The notes under the pieces are model-generated. The model had not been told where the DNA came from. It did no database searches and worked only from the letters and a program-made list of their open reading frames with translations. A program made the position numbers and the translations under genes. Positions 12,049 to 19,696 of a stretch of DNA of 19,696 nucleotides are shown piece by piece. The stretch comes from Pleurotus ostreatus/Saccharomyces cerevisiae fusant (lineage: Eukaryota; Opisthokonta): positions 1-19,696 of the forward strand of contig JAMQCK010000582.1 of NCBI GenBank assembly GCA_024196135.1, written 5' to 3'. Position 1 is the first letter of the stretch. The number at the start of each line of letters is the position of its first letter.

Positions 12049-12205
12049 CTCCGATACGCGCCTGATGGCGCATCCCCGCAAAAATGTTTGGGGGACGGGC
12101 TTGCCTCCTGCCATTCCGCTCCTTCACGCTCGTATGCGCAAGCGCTGGGACCGTTGTTGTGCATAGTGCTGCGACCATTGCGATTGTGCATAGTCCGCTG
12201 GTAGC

Positions 12206-13904
12206 ATGGCCGTCACGCACTCGATCGTCCTAGCGGCGTCGATGATTGAGGTGCGTCGCGGGGCCGTCGCCCGCGGGCTGGCTTGCTTACCGATCTTGGG
12301 GGACAGCTCTTCTCGTATGGTGAGTGCGGTTATCCTGGGGGGATCTTACTTTGGTGCTAACACTCGGATTGCAGGCCTCTATACGACTGTGTATCTGCAG
12401 CATGTAGCCGCTGTCTATCGGAGGAGCGCTGTGAGGCATAAACACGTAGGAGTGAGTGGATGATGCCTTTTGTCAAAGCCCTACTAAATAACGACCAGAC
12501 CTCTTTGTATATCGCGAGTTTCATGTATTTTCTGTCGTCGCTGCATACAGGTGGGCCCGGTTCGAGCATACATACTGACTGCCCCACACAAACTGATCGC
12601 GCGCACAGCGATGACAATCTATCGTGCCATCCAGGGCTTCAGCTTCATTCACGACCGAGACGAACAAGTCGCGTTCTTTACCAGCTACGCGCACTGGCAT
12701 TTCAGAGTCATCTTTGCGGCGGAGATGGCCCAGGTAGTCATGGCGGACCTGGTGCTGGTGCGTGTGTGCTATAGCTCGAGCAGTACATCTAAGCTGACGC
12801 GGCAACCCAGCTTCAGCTCACATACGTTGTGTGGGGTAACCAGTGGTGGTCCCTGGTTGGGCCTCTCACGCTTTTCGTCATATCCGTCGGTACGGCACTC
12901 CCTCCCGCTCCGTCACTCCTTCCCGCTCCGTCTACCCCGATCCCCTCCCATGCTCGGCGATCCCTCTTCTCTTCACATGACACCATCACCACCCTTCCCG
13001 CGAAGCTCCCCCCCCTCACGCGAAGCGCACCCTCCCCCCACGAAGCTGTCCTCCCCCTCACACGAAGCTCACCCTCCTCCAGTCACCGGCATCCTTGCGA
13101 TCGTCCACCTCGGGATCCAGCCCAACATCTACATGGCCGTCTGCCTGCCGAGCTCCCTCGCCGAGAACCTGCTCATCACCGCGCTGCTCGCGTGGCGCCT
13201 GCGGCAGCGGCACCGCAAGTCGATGCGCGCGGGGCTGGTGAGTGTGGGCGACGAGGCGTTCGATCGGCCGTATGAGAGGCCGGCGGCGTTGTCTTTTGAG
13301 CGTCCGGCGGCGTTGCCGTTCGACCGTCCAGCGGCAGGAGGGATAGGCGCGGAAGACCGTCAGCGGCCCTCAGTGGAACTGAGCACGGTTGCGGGCCTCC
13401 CACTGAACGCGGGCCACCTAACCAGTCGGCGGCTGGCGAGTGGGAGCGGGTCGGACCGCGGCGACGCCTCCCACCGCCTTGCCGGCAGCATCAGCTCCTC
13501 GCACGGCTCCGCCGCCCGCCGCGGGCGCCTCCTGCGCATCTCGCGCACGATCGTGCGCACGTCGGCGATTTGGCATGTCCTGTTTGGGCTGTTCACGGCC
13601 TTGTCATTGGCGGAGAGTGTTGCGCAGACGCTGACGCAGGCGGCGATTCCGGCTACGGCGGGTGAGTGCGAGTCGACGATATCTTGTTTACCCTATGCAT
13701 ACGCTGTTGCCTGAGCGAGCAAACTGACCCGAACATCATCTAGGTCTGACATACTCACTCCTCACCCTTCGATTATACCGGTTACTCGACGATGATCACG
13801 CACAAATAGCCCAATGGCAATTGCCGACCATCCAGATTCGAGCGGCTGCGACCCAGCGAAGATCGTCAGAGGACAGAAGATCGGAATCAAGCTTCAAAGG
13901 CTAG
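12206..13904 (+). CDS. Fungal seven-TM integral membrane protein (basidiomycete DUF-type family)
   Basis: Exons: 12206-12250, 12307-12319 (13 nt), 12375-12451, 12499-12550, 12609-12757, 12817-12889, 13083-13661, 13744-13904, giving 382 aa. Joining them yields hydrophobic segments in the usual order for this family. They are SYGLYTTVYLQHVAAVY; TSLYIASFMYFLSSLHTAMT; an Asp/His loop and FRVIFAAEMAQVVMADLVL; YVVWGNQWWSLVGPLTLF; VTGILAIVHLG; LPSSLAENLLITALLAWRL; and IWHVLFGLFTALSLAE. The LHTAMT and YVVWGN signatures are what I recall from this large mushroom family of unknown function, possibly receptor-like. The loop before the last TM is about 120 residues, Ser/Arg-rich, with three FxRPAAL-like repeats. 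The junctions at 12451 (GTAGGA or GTGAGT donor) and 12817 (6 nt earlier also possible) are ambiguous but stay in frame. No function is assigned. Confidence 0.8.
12890..13082. repeat. C-rich tandem-like repeats filling a long intron of the 7-TM gene
   Basis: This 193-nt intron is three to four times longer than the gene's others. It consists largely of C-rich imperfect repeats: CTCCCGCTCCGTCACTCC-type units at about 12900-12935, then CACGAAGCTNNCCTCC-type units at about 13000-13080. Open frames through it are compositional artefacts. Confidence 0.65.
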
Positions 13905-14329
13905 CGATTCACTGTCGCCGTGTTCAATCATCTCGCTACAGAGAGCCAGTGATCTCGCTCGAGGTGAATACTCTCACTCCGGCGGGATGGCCTCTCGACA
14001 GCAGCGTGTCCCGCGGTACGTCGTGCAGAAGGAGCCCCTGATGCGCACGGTAGGTTTACGATGATACGTGGACTTCTCCCGCCTGCTCTCGAGGCTGCAT
14101 GATATTGCAGATACTGTCCTACCACACACCTATGGAAAATGTTCATGGATAGATACCACTGCACTGGCTACCGGACTTTGCGTACACAGTTGGATTCACT
14201 GTATCATCAGCAGTTTCGAGTGAATATGTTGGATAGCAAGCTAAGATACAGTTGACGAGCACGAAGAATAGATAGCGGTGACAGATAGACGTCGCGCATA
14301 GCGAGCATCGAAGTACGTACGTCTTGCCC
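13905..14329. other. Convergent intergenic region, 7-TM gene and anchored protein
   Basis: These 425 bp are the 3' flanks of two convergent genes. No domain, repeat or RNA is visible. Short minus-strand frames here (for example 13928-14164) have no supporting features. Confidence 0.55.
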
Positions 14330-15115
14330 TCATTGCTGATGTCGACGCCAAGGAGGAACAGGGCGACCACAGGGCGCCGCACCGTCTTGCGAGGCAGAAG
14401 CTACCGCCCCTGCCATCCATGCCCATGGACCTCGTCCCTGCAACGCAAGTTAGTTTCTGATTCCTCGAGCCGACAATGATATGGTACGTACCCGCGAAGG
14501 AGGACTCCAGCTCTCCCCACCGCCTACAGCGCCCCCGCGATCTGGCACCTCCTGAATCGACGCGCCACCTCCCGTTTGTGATAGAATCGAGCCCGTTTGC
14601 GGTATGATAGAACCCGAGGCACTCGGGTCGAGGCGCGCCAGAATGAGCTTCGCGATATGCTCGGCCACATAGCGGAGCAGCGCGACGGCTGCTGATTGGA
14701 GGAGGGGGACGAGGTGATCGGCATCGTCTAGCAGGCCGTGTGGGGTGTAAGGTTTGGGCGAGCGGCGAGCAACTGTGCGATCGTGGTACTCTCTTTCGCG
14801 GATGGCGACCTCGTACTTGTGGTCTCGCTTGTCCTCATCTTCGTCAGAATGTGACAAGACAAGCGCGCTTCCTGTACGACCTGCAGCGCGCGCCATGCAC
14901 TCGTGGCATTCGCAGCATCCATCTAGCAGGGCGCGTCAGGCCGAAGAAAGAGAAGGGTGCTATGATCGCGTACCAGAACGTCGTGGGGGGCTACCTCTCT
15001 GGCCCAAGAAGAAGTATGCGCCACCAGCAGCGGCAAGGCCGACAGTCACCAGCCTCACAAACATCATCTTGCGCATGAGGAATGCATCGAATTGCTCGGC
15101 TTGCATGGCGGTCAT
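14330..15115 (-). CDS. Unrecognised protein with N-terminal membrane anchor
   Basis: Exons on the minus strand: 15115-14995, 14922-14492, 14437-14330, giving 219 aa with consistent phases. A single TM helix lies at about residues 18-38 (MMFVRLVTVGLAAAGGAYFF). It is followed at the first splice junction by a cysteine cluster, DGCCECHEC. After that come an acidic DEDEDKRDHK segment, a predicted helix (LVPLLQSAAVALLRYVAEHI) and a Ser/Gly/Thr stretch with a small repeat (GSIIPQTG, GSILSQTG). The last intron has a textbook branch site (CTAAC) eight bases before TTGCAG. The last exon (ending PWRRHQQ) is the least certain. Coding-like membrane segments continue upstream, so the true 5' end may lie further up. 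I recognise no family. Confidence 0.45.
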
Positions 15116-15515
15116 GGAGCGTGAAGAGAGCTATGACGAGAGAGCGCTGGCCACGATGAGAATGCAGACCACGATGACTGCAACAAGCAAGATTGTAGAT
15201 GCGCTTCCGCCTTCTAGCCCTCCGCGGTGTCTGAGATGATCTGCATCACGGCGAGGGCCCACAACGCGTCGCGTCGGCTATCGGCTAGACTTGAGAGTTT
15301 CGTCCTCTTGAGACGTCAGGATTATTATTCGATCCCCCAGGATTGGGCGCGGCCTGGATACGGCTGGGGATCCGACGAGCTTTATAAGTCGCGAGTGCGA
15401 TGGGGACTATACATTCGAGATTGTATGCGAACATGACCGTTGGGAGCAGGAATTCGACGATCAAGAGTTACCCAATTAGGTAAGAAGACAAGCAAGTATA
15501 AGCACGCGCCCACGG
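15116..15515 (-). other. Unresolved coding-like membrane segments in shifting frames
   Basis: On the minus strand, several stretches look coding but lie in different frames and could not be joined. MVTVGACLYLLVFLPNW begins at 15522, overlapping the F-box stop. LLIVEFLLPTVMFAYNLECI and VPIALATYKARRIPSRIQ follow at about 15470-15360. Then come LADSRRDALWALAVMQIISD (about 15290-15230) and STILLVAVIVVCILIVASAL (ending at a TAG at 15131-15133). This last frame is the same as that of the anchored protein downstream, separated only by the TAG, which could also be an intron acceptor. Either these are extra 5' exons of that gene with unusual junctions, or a decayed membrane-protein gene. Confidence 0.35.
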
Positions 15516-16980
15516 TCACCATGTCGTTGGCCGACCCGGTCCCGAGCGTACATCCAGCACAACGCCTGGTACTACCAAGCGCGGCAGCGACAACCAGATC
15601 CTCTCCACCAGCCTCTCATACCCCAGCATTGTATACCTCAGCTCCGCCGGCAAACACAGAGTCACCCTCCTCGGCGGCGCACCCATCAGCGCCATCCTCC
15701 TCATCCCGCGCCCAATCACCTCAATCTGCGTATCCCCCGACAGCGCCAGGGGCTGCAGCAGCATCGACGGCTGCTCGTCCTGGATCTTCTCCCGCAACTC
15801 TTTCGCGCGCGCGGCCCACGCGCCGAGCGTCTCGTCGACCGACTCCCAGTCCGCGAAGCCGCTGGCGCCGGCGCGCCAGTCGGCGTCGACGAAGTCGATG
15901 CGGAGGGAGTCGACGCTGGCGGGGAGGAGGTCGAAGGCGCGGACGAGCCAGCGGGGGACGCCGAGGGGCGCGAGGCGGAGGGTGGCACCGCCAAGGGTGA
16001 CGTCTCGTAGAGTAGAGACGCGTGTCATGGCGATTGCGGTGTCCATCGCGGAGAAGGCGCGCGGCGGGACGTAGTCTGAGTAAGGGAGTGAACTCACATG
16101 TTGAAAGGGATGGATCTAGTGAGGACATACCTGAGCATGGGTAGAGGGAGACAGTTTCAAGCGCTGCGCAGCTCGTCAGAAGCCTGTTCACCGCTTCGTG
16201 CGTATCGGGACCGCGTGCGTGCAGAACAACGTTGAGACGCCTGAGAGGCGAGGTATCATCCCGACGCTCGCGCTGAGCCAACCAATCCAGCAGATATTCC
16301 ACATTCCCGGCATGGCGCAGCTCGTATGGCGTCTCCACCTGGATGGAGACGAGCGAGCGAGCAGGTGCAGAGGATGCCTTCTTCTGCTTGTCTGACGCTG
16401 TCTTCTCGGGTTCATCCTCGTCGACATCAATCAGAGTTGGATGCAGAAGAGTCAGATCGGCGAGCGATGGTCCGAGAGATCCCAGCAGCAGATAGGGCAG
16501 CCCGCTAACGCGCTCCAAGCGCAGAGTACGCAAGGAAGGCGACGCGACGATATCGAAAAGGGCAGCGCGCGTCGGGGCCGGCAAGATACTCCACGAAACC
16601 GATGAAGATGCCGGACCATACACATACAGCCCCTGCAGTGCCTTCGCATCCGCAATACGTCTTAGCAAAGGTGGAAGCGACATTTCGATATGCAGCCACG
16701 CGCGCGCTATGCCGCCCGCGTCTTCCACTAGTCGTAGGTGCCGTATATATCCCGCGAGCGCCGGATTACTTTCGAGCAGGGCCTGCAGCTGGGCGCAGCG
16801 CTTCGCGCCACCACGGATGGGCGAGAGGGAGACGGCGTGGAAGAGGTAGGTGCGCGCCATGTCGAGGAAGGAGGCACCGGCGAGACAGCAGGCGCGGAGG
16901 GAGGCGGGGTCATCGTGGAGCTGGTCGACGATGTCGTCGATGAGTTCTTGGGGGAGGATGACGCCCATTATCTGTGTCAT
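15516..16980 (-). CDS. F-box protein (basidiomycete expansion family)
   Basis: Exons on the minus strand: 16980-16131 and 16075-15516, separated by a 55-nt intron with donor GTATGT, giving 469 aa. The N-terminus (MTQIMGVILPQELIDDIVDQ, then CCLAGASFLDMARTYLFHAV) is the F-box form common in Agaricomycetes. It would bind Skp1 in an SCF ubiquitin ligase and recruit a substrate through the rest of the chain. The remainder has irregular leucine-rich segments (SLRTLRLERVSGLPYLLLG, LADLTLLHPTLID), a Lys/Ser linker rich in charged residues (about 195-215), and a tail with no named domain. Splicing restores YPCSDYVPPRAFSAMD across the junction. A second in-frame ATG four codons in (MGVILPQ) is an alternative start. 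The substrate is unknown, as for nearly all members. Confidence 0.85.
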
Positions 16981-17675
16981 CTGGTCAGTGGAAGTGATGT
17001 TGGAGGCAGGCTAAGACGGAACTGACCGTACGTATAAGTGCTGAGTCTGAAGGTATTTCTATGCTACAGTGTGTTGATTGGGTCAGGGTATCCGAGCAAG
17101 AACTTCTTAGTGGTACAATTGAGGTTTACGAGGACTGGATCGCCGTTAGATACGTCCTCTCAGGGAATTGCTACTCGTATACCGTTGAGCCGGATGAGGG
17201 GAGAAGCAGAAGGATGGTCAGTATAGGCACGAAGCGGAGGATATGCCTCGGCGCGTGTGGAGATGCCTGTATGTAAGCAGCGCCAGACGCGATGACGGCG
17301 AAAGGCAAGAGGTGTCACGCTCGGACGACAGCGTGACAAGTTCGATTTCTGCGCCACTGATGGCATTTCGAGCGACTCTCAATCACCATACAAACAGCCC
17401 GAAGGTACGGCTGATACTCCTCCTAACGGTAATCAAGAACACCAATGTCTTTACTTTCCTTTGACATTGGATCGTGATCAATCCAACCTGGATTACAGAG
17501 CAACATTCGATATTCAGTAGTTCAGAGCGCGCTAGCGTTGGTTCTCGACGGGACTCCATTTGTGCCTCGTCTAACTCATGAACAAAGCTGCCACTCGTCA
17601 GTTGGGCTCCTGTACTAGGCACTACTGCTACATGGCGCCCTCTCAGCTCCGCCCTACACCGCAATGCCGCCGTCA
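16981..17675. other. Intergenic, S1/P1 nuclease stop to F-box start
   Basis: These 695 bp separate two minus-strand genes and should hold the F-box promoter and the nuclease 3' end. I see no believable frame. The plus-strand 62- to 73-codon frames here (17038, 17061, 17243) have no features or splice support. No repeat or RNA is recognised. Confidence 0.55.
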
Positions 17676-19165
17676 TCACAAGTTCGTGTCACCATCGAAC
17701 AGCACATTCAGCCACGCCGCCAATCGGTATCCCTGCTTCGCCACCTGCAGTTCGATCTGTGAAGGTCCGTTAGCAGCGCATTACGTATGGTATATGAACG
17801 ATCGCCACGTACCGTCTTCACCGCATCGTCATAATACGACCCCGTGCAGAGGTCAGAGCCGTTCTTGTAGGTGAAAACGGTCGACTGAAATCAGTGTGGT
17901 TAGCGTGTCGTATCTCAGAGGGATGATTTAGAGGCGCAAGAAACATCGACACGCACGCAATCATACGAATTCGCATCCTTCGCCCACTCAAGGGGGCACT
18001 TCAGAGGCTTGATCGCGCGCGACTCTAGGAACGTCCAGATGTCTTCGCGGAGGGAGAGGTCGCGCCGGCTCAGAGTTGCGCTCGGGTCGGCGCAGGTGAT
18101 CCAGTCGGAGGCTTGTGAGGCGTATGCGCCGCCGGACTGAGGGTGTGCATTAGCGACGGATTGTTTAGCATGATTGCAGGGCTCACCTTGATCCTCTTTG
18201 CGAGGTCTGAGGCCCAGGACTCCGCGCTTTTGCCGTTGAGGAGGACGGTGATGATGCCGGAATCTGGTCATTGGTGAGCGCTTTCGCGCGTGGAGTAGGT
18301 GAAGTGCTATACCCCAGAGCTATGAAGAGCGTCAGAGGCAGAAGGAGAGATGATATGCAGGAGGCTCACCGAGTGCAGGTTGGTGGACTTCCCATTGCAC
18401 TTGACCTTGATCTCGTTTCCGCCCACCTTGGTGGCCTCAACGTGTAGAGGCTGCCCCAGGTCACCGATGAACTGCACATGAGACTCAGCATAGCTCCTAA
18501 AGGAAGCGTGACACCTAAGCGTACGTGATCTGCAATTAGTCGTTAGCGTTGCCCCTCATCATCCATGTCGACAGTGGACTGACCAAGGAACTTCAAGGCC
18601 TCTGACTGCTCCGCATCCGTCAGGTCCTGATCGACTACACGAGCTAACGGGGCCCATCCTTCAGCCCAGCTCACGGCACGTTGCTACTAGCACTTACAAG
18701 TATAGTTCGCGATCGCTGTCAGGATGCACTTGCCATCCGCACAATCGCGCTCCTCGTCGACAGAGCAGGACGACGGAGGGCTGTCTTCTGCGTCCACATA
18801 GTGGAGGGCGGAGGACCTGCGCTGCATTAGACACGCTCAGAGAGTAGGTTGAGTTATGGTAGACGTACCAATCATACGCATGGTTGCTCTTGATCTCGTC
18901 CGCCCAAGGACCCGCGGGTCCAAGCGACTCATTGAACTTCGACCCGAGGGACGTTTGGACAAAGTCGAGGGCATTGGGCGCGAGGAACTAAATGCAAGAT
19001 GTCAGCAAACATGCTCCCTTCTTCCATTCATACAGGCTGGGCGTCAGAGTCCAGCTCACGCACCGCCTGCGCCACATAGCCGACCGCTTCATGTCCTACA
19101 GCGCCCCAAGCGGCGGCGCTTTCGGCGAGCGAGGTGAGGGCGAGGGCAGCGGAGGCAGCCTTCAT
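17676..19165 (-). CDS. Secreted S1/P1-type zinc nuclease
   Basis: Extracellular single-strand nuclease and 3'-nucleotidase. Exons on the minus strand: 19165-19064, 18987-18869, 18816-18698, 18643-18584, 18529-18525 (5 nt), 18471-18370, 18319-18313 (7 nt), 18263-18187, 18136-17957, 17884-17813, 17756-17676, giving 307 aa. A signal peptide (MKAASAALALTSLAESAAA) ends just before W20, the mature N-terminal Trp that binds zinc. The nine zinc ligands are W20, H25, D64, H79, H135, D139, H145, H168 and D172. Subtracting 19 gives exactly the P1 nuclease positions 1, 6, 45, 60, 116, 120, 126, 149 and 153. Typical motifs are WGAVGHEAV, LHYVDAEDSPPSSC, ERDCADGKC, AIANYTSRVVDQDL, FIGDLGQPLH and GYRLAAWLN. 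H135 and D172 depend on the two microexons. The C-terminus and length are normal for the family. Confidence 0.95.
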
Positions 19166-19696
19166 GATCAGTGAGACGGTGAAGGGAGGAGGGAGGTGAA
19201 GGGGAGGAAGGGGCGGGGAAGCAGGAAGCACGCTCAATTGCGCCTATCGCGTCGGGTCCTACTTATACCTCGAGCCCACATGCAACAGGCTGCGAGCCGC
19301 TGCAGCGACGCGCGGTCGGTGTGATTCGCGACAGACAGGCTCGGGCGCACAGCATGGTGGCGTACTTCCTCATGCGATCAGTGGGATTGCTAGCCCAAAC
19401 AGCATGGCAGCGTACTTCCTGGCCGCACAATACGCGGTAGCCCGACGCACATGCGTAAGTCGATATCGCGAGCGCGGGGCCGTCGTCGCAGCCATGAGGG
19501 AGTGGCCATTGTTGGAATGGTGATACGGACACGTGATTCTTCACCTTGTGGATGGTGTCGATAACGCGTATTGACGTGTTTGCACTGTATATCGGGTGGA
19601 CAGAATGAGTGATATTAGTGCATTGGTGTTGCATTGGTGGGACAGCGCGACTGAGCTGAACCAGTAGCGCGTCGGTGAGTCGCTAGTCCGACGGGT
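19166..19696 (-). promoter_or_regulatory. Promoter region of the S1/P1 nuclease gene
   Basis: A TATA box (TATAAGT on the minus strand, 19261-19267) lies about 96 bp upstream of the nuclease ATG, giving an expected short leader of 60-70 nt. About 85-160 bp further upstream are two near-identical 22-bp direct repeats (listed separately). Beyond 19430 I see no gene; the minus-strand 123-codon frame crosses the promoter and has no features. Confidence 0.6.
19349..19420. repeat. Pair of 22-bp direct repeats, 50 bp apart, in the nuclease promoter
   Basis: Copies at 19349-19370 and 19399-19420 both read ACAGCATGG, then two variable bases (TG or CA), then CGTACTTCCT after a shared G. They differ only at those two bases. 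The spacing from start to start is 50 bp, near five helical turns, as seen for paired factor-binding sites. Function is inferred. Confidence 0.8.

Larger units (their letters stand above)
10739..12205. other. Repeat-rich intergenic region between divergent esterase and 7-TM genes
   Basis: This 1.47 kb holds the 18-bp triple repeat at 10750, a complete hAT-like element at 11097-11561 and a 19-20 bp repeat at 11978. Open frames here (for example 10669-11442, 11687-12166 and 11692-12204) run through the transposon or the repeats and show no domain or start context, so I do not call them genes. The stretch 11570-11970 shows nothing nameable. Confidence 0.65.

Noticed and set aside
11687..12204. 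Overlapping plus-strand frames of 159 and 170 codons before the 7-TM gene
   Set aside because: Both run through the 19-20 bp tandem repeat and give Arg/Ser/Pro-rich translations with no motif; no splice connection to the 7-TM exons.
15370..15395. TATA-like TTATAAAG on the minus strand as a core promoter
   Set aside because: It lies inside one of the coding-like membrane segments (ATYKAR), and no clear gene start follows at the right distance.
15721..16980. Unspliced 419-codon reading of the F-box gene
   Set aside because: After 16131 it turns into Arg/Pro-rich sequence; removing the 55-nt GTATGT..CAG intron restores a Leu-rich protein-like C-terminus.
18525..18584. S1/P1 nuclease model joining 18584 directly to 18471 without the 5-nt microexon
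   Set aside because: The direct join gives Val-His-Arg and then a stop; the alternative in-frame reading through VQFIGD loses the catalytic His.

Overview
The window looks like a gene-dense piece of an Agaricomycete (mushroom-forming basidiomycete) nuclear genome. Almost every gene is cut by introns of about 45-60 bp with GT..AG ends, exons are short (some only 5, 7 and 13 nt), the DNA is GC-rich, and the families present are typical of basidiomycetes (F-box proteins, a fungal 7-TM protein, a CE16 esterase, an S1/P1 nuclease). All gene models were built by hand: splice sites were chosen so that phase is kept and family motifs are restored. They have not been checked against transcripts.

Layout. 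1-117 (-): first codons of an unrecognised gene, divergent from 481-3623 (+), a 14-exon poly(ADP-ribose) polymerase. 3949-5465 (+): a zincless-finger Fpg/Nei-type DNA glycosylase, so two base-excision-repair genes lie head to tail. Convergent to it, 6033-8873 (-) is a Zap1-like zinc-responsive C2H2 transcription factor with a Cys-rich N-terminus and a His-rich run. Behind it on the same strand, 9510-10738 (-) is a small SGNH/GDSL (CE16-like) esterase. The 1.5 kb between that gene and the next is repeat-rich and carries a complete 465-bp hAT-like non-autonomous transposon with 15-bp terminal inverted repeats and an 8-bp target duplication. 12206-13904 (+): a fungal seven-TM protein. Convergent to it, 14330-15115 (-) is an unrecognised protein with an N-terminal membrane anchor, preceded by about 400 bp of coding-like membrane segments that I could not join. 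15516-16980 (-): an F-box protein. 17676-19165 (-): a secreted S1/P1 nuclease with 11 exons, followed by its TATA-containing promoter.

How the genes relate. PARP and Fpg act in the same pathway (strand-break signalling and oxidised-base excision). The Zap1-like factor is a zinc-homeostasis regulator, and the S1/P1 nuclease is a three-zinc secreted enzyme, but nothing in the sequence links the two directly. The other genes show no evident functional link.

Most interesting points: the nuclease has two microexons that carry zinc ligands, and all nine ligands fall at exactly P1-nuclease spacing. The Zap1-like protein has a duplicated His/Cys motif flanking a His-rich run, in addition to a 15-cysteine cluster. 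The hAT-like element is structurally complete at its ends and has six TCCGAC subterminal motifs. A 15.1-15.5 kb patch has membrane-like coding segments in shifting frames.
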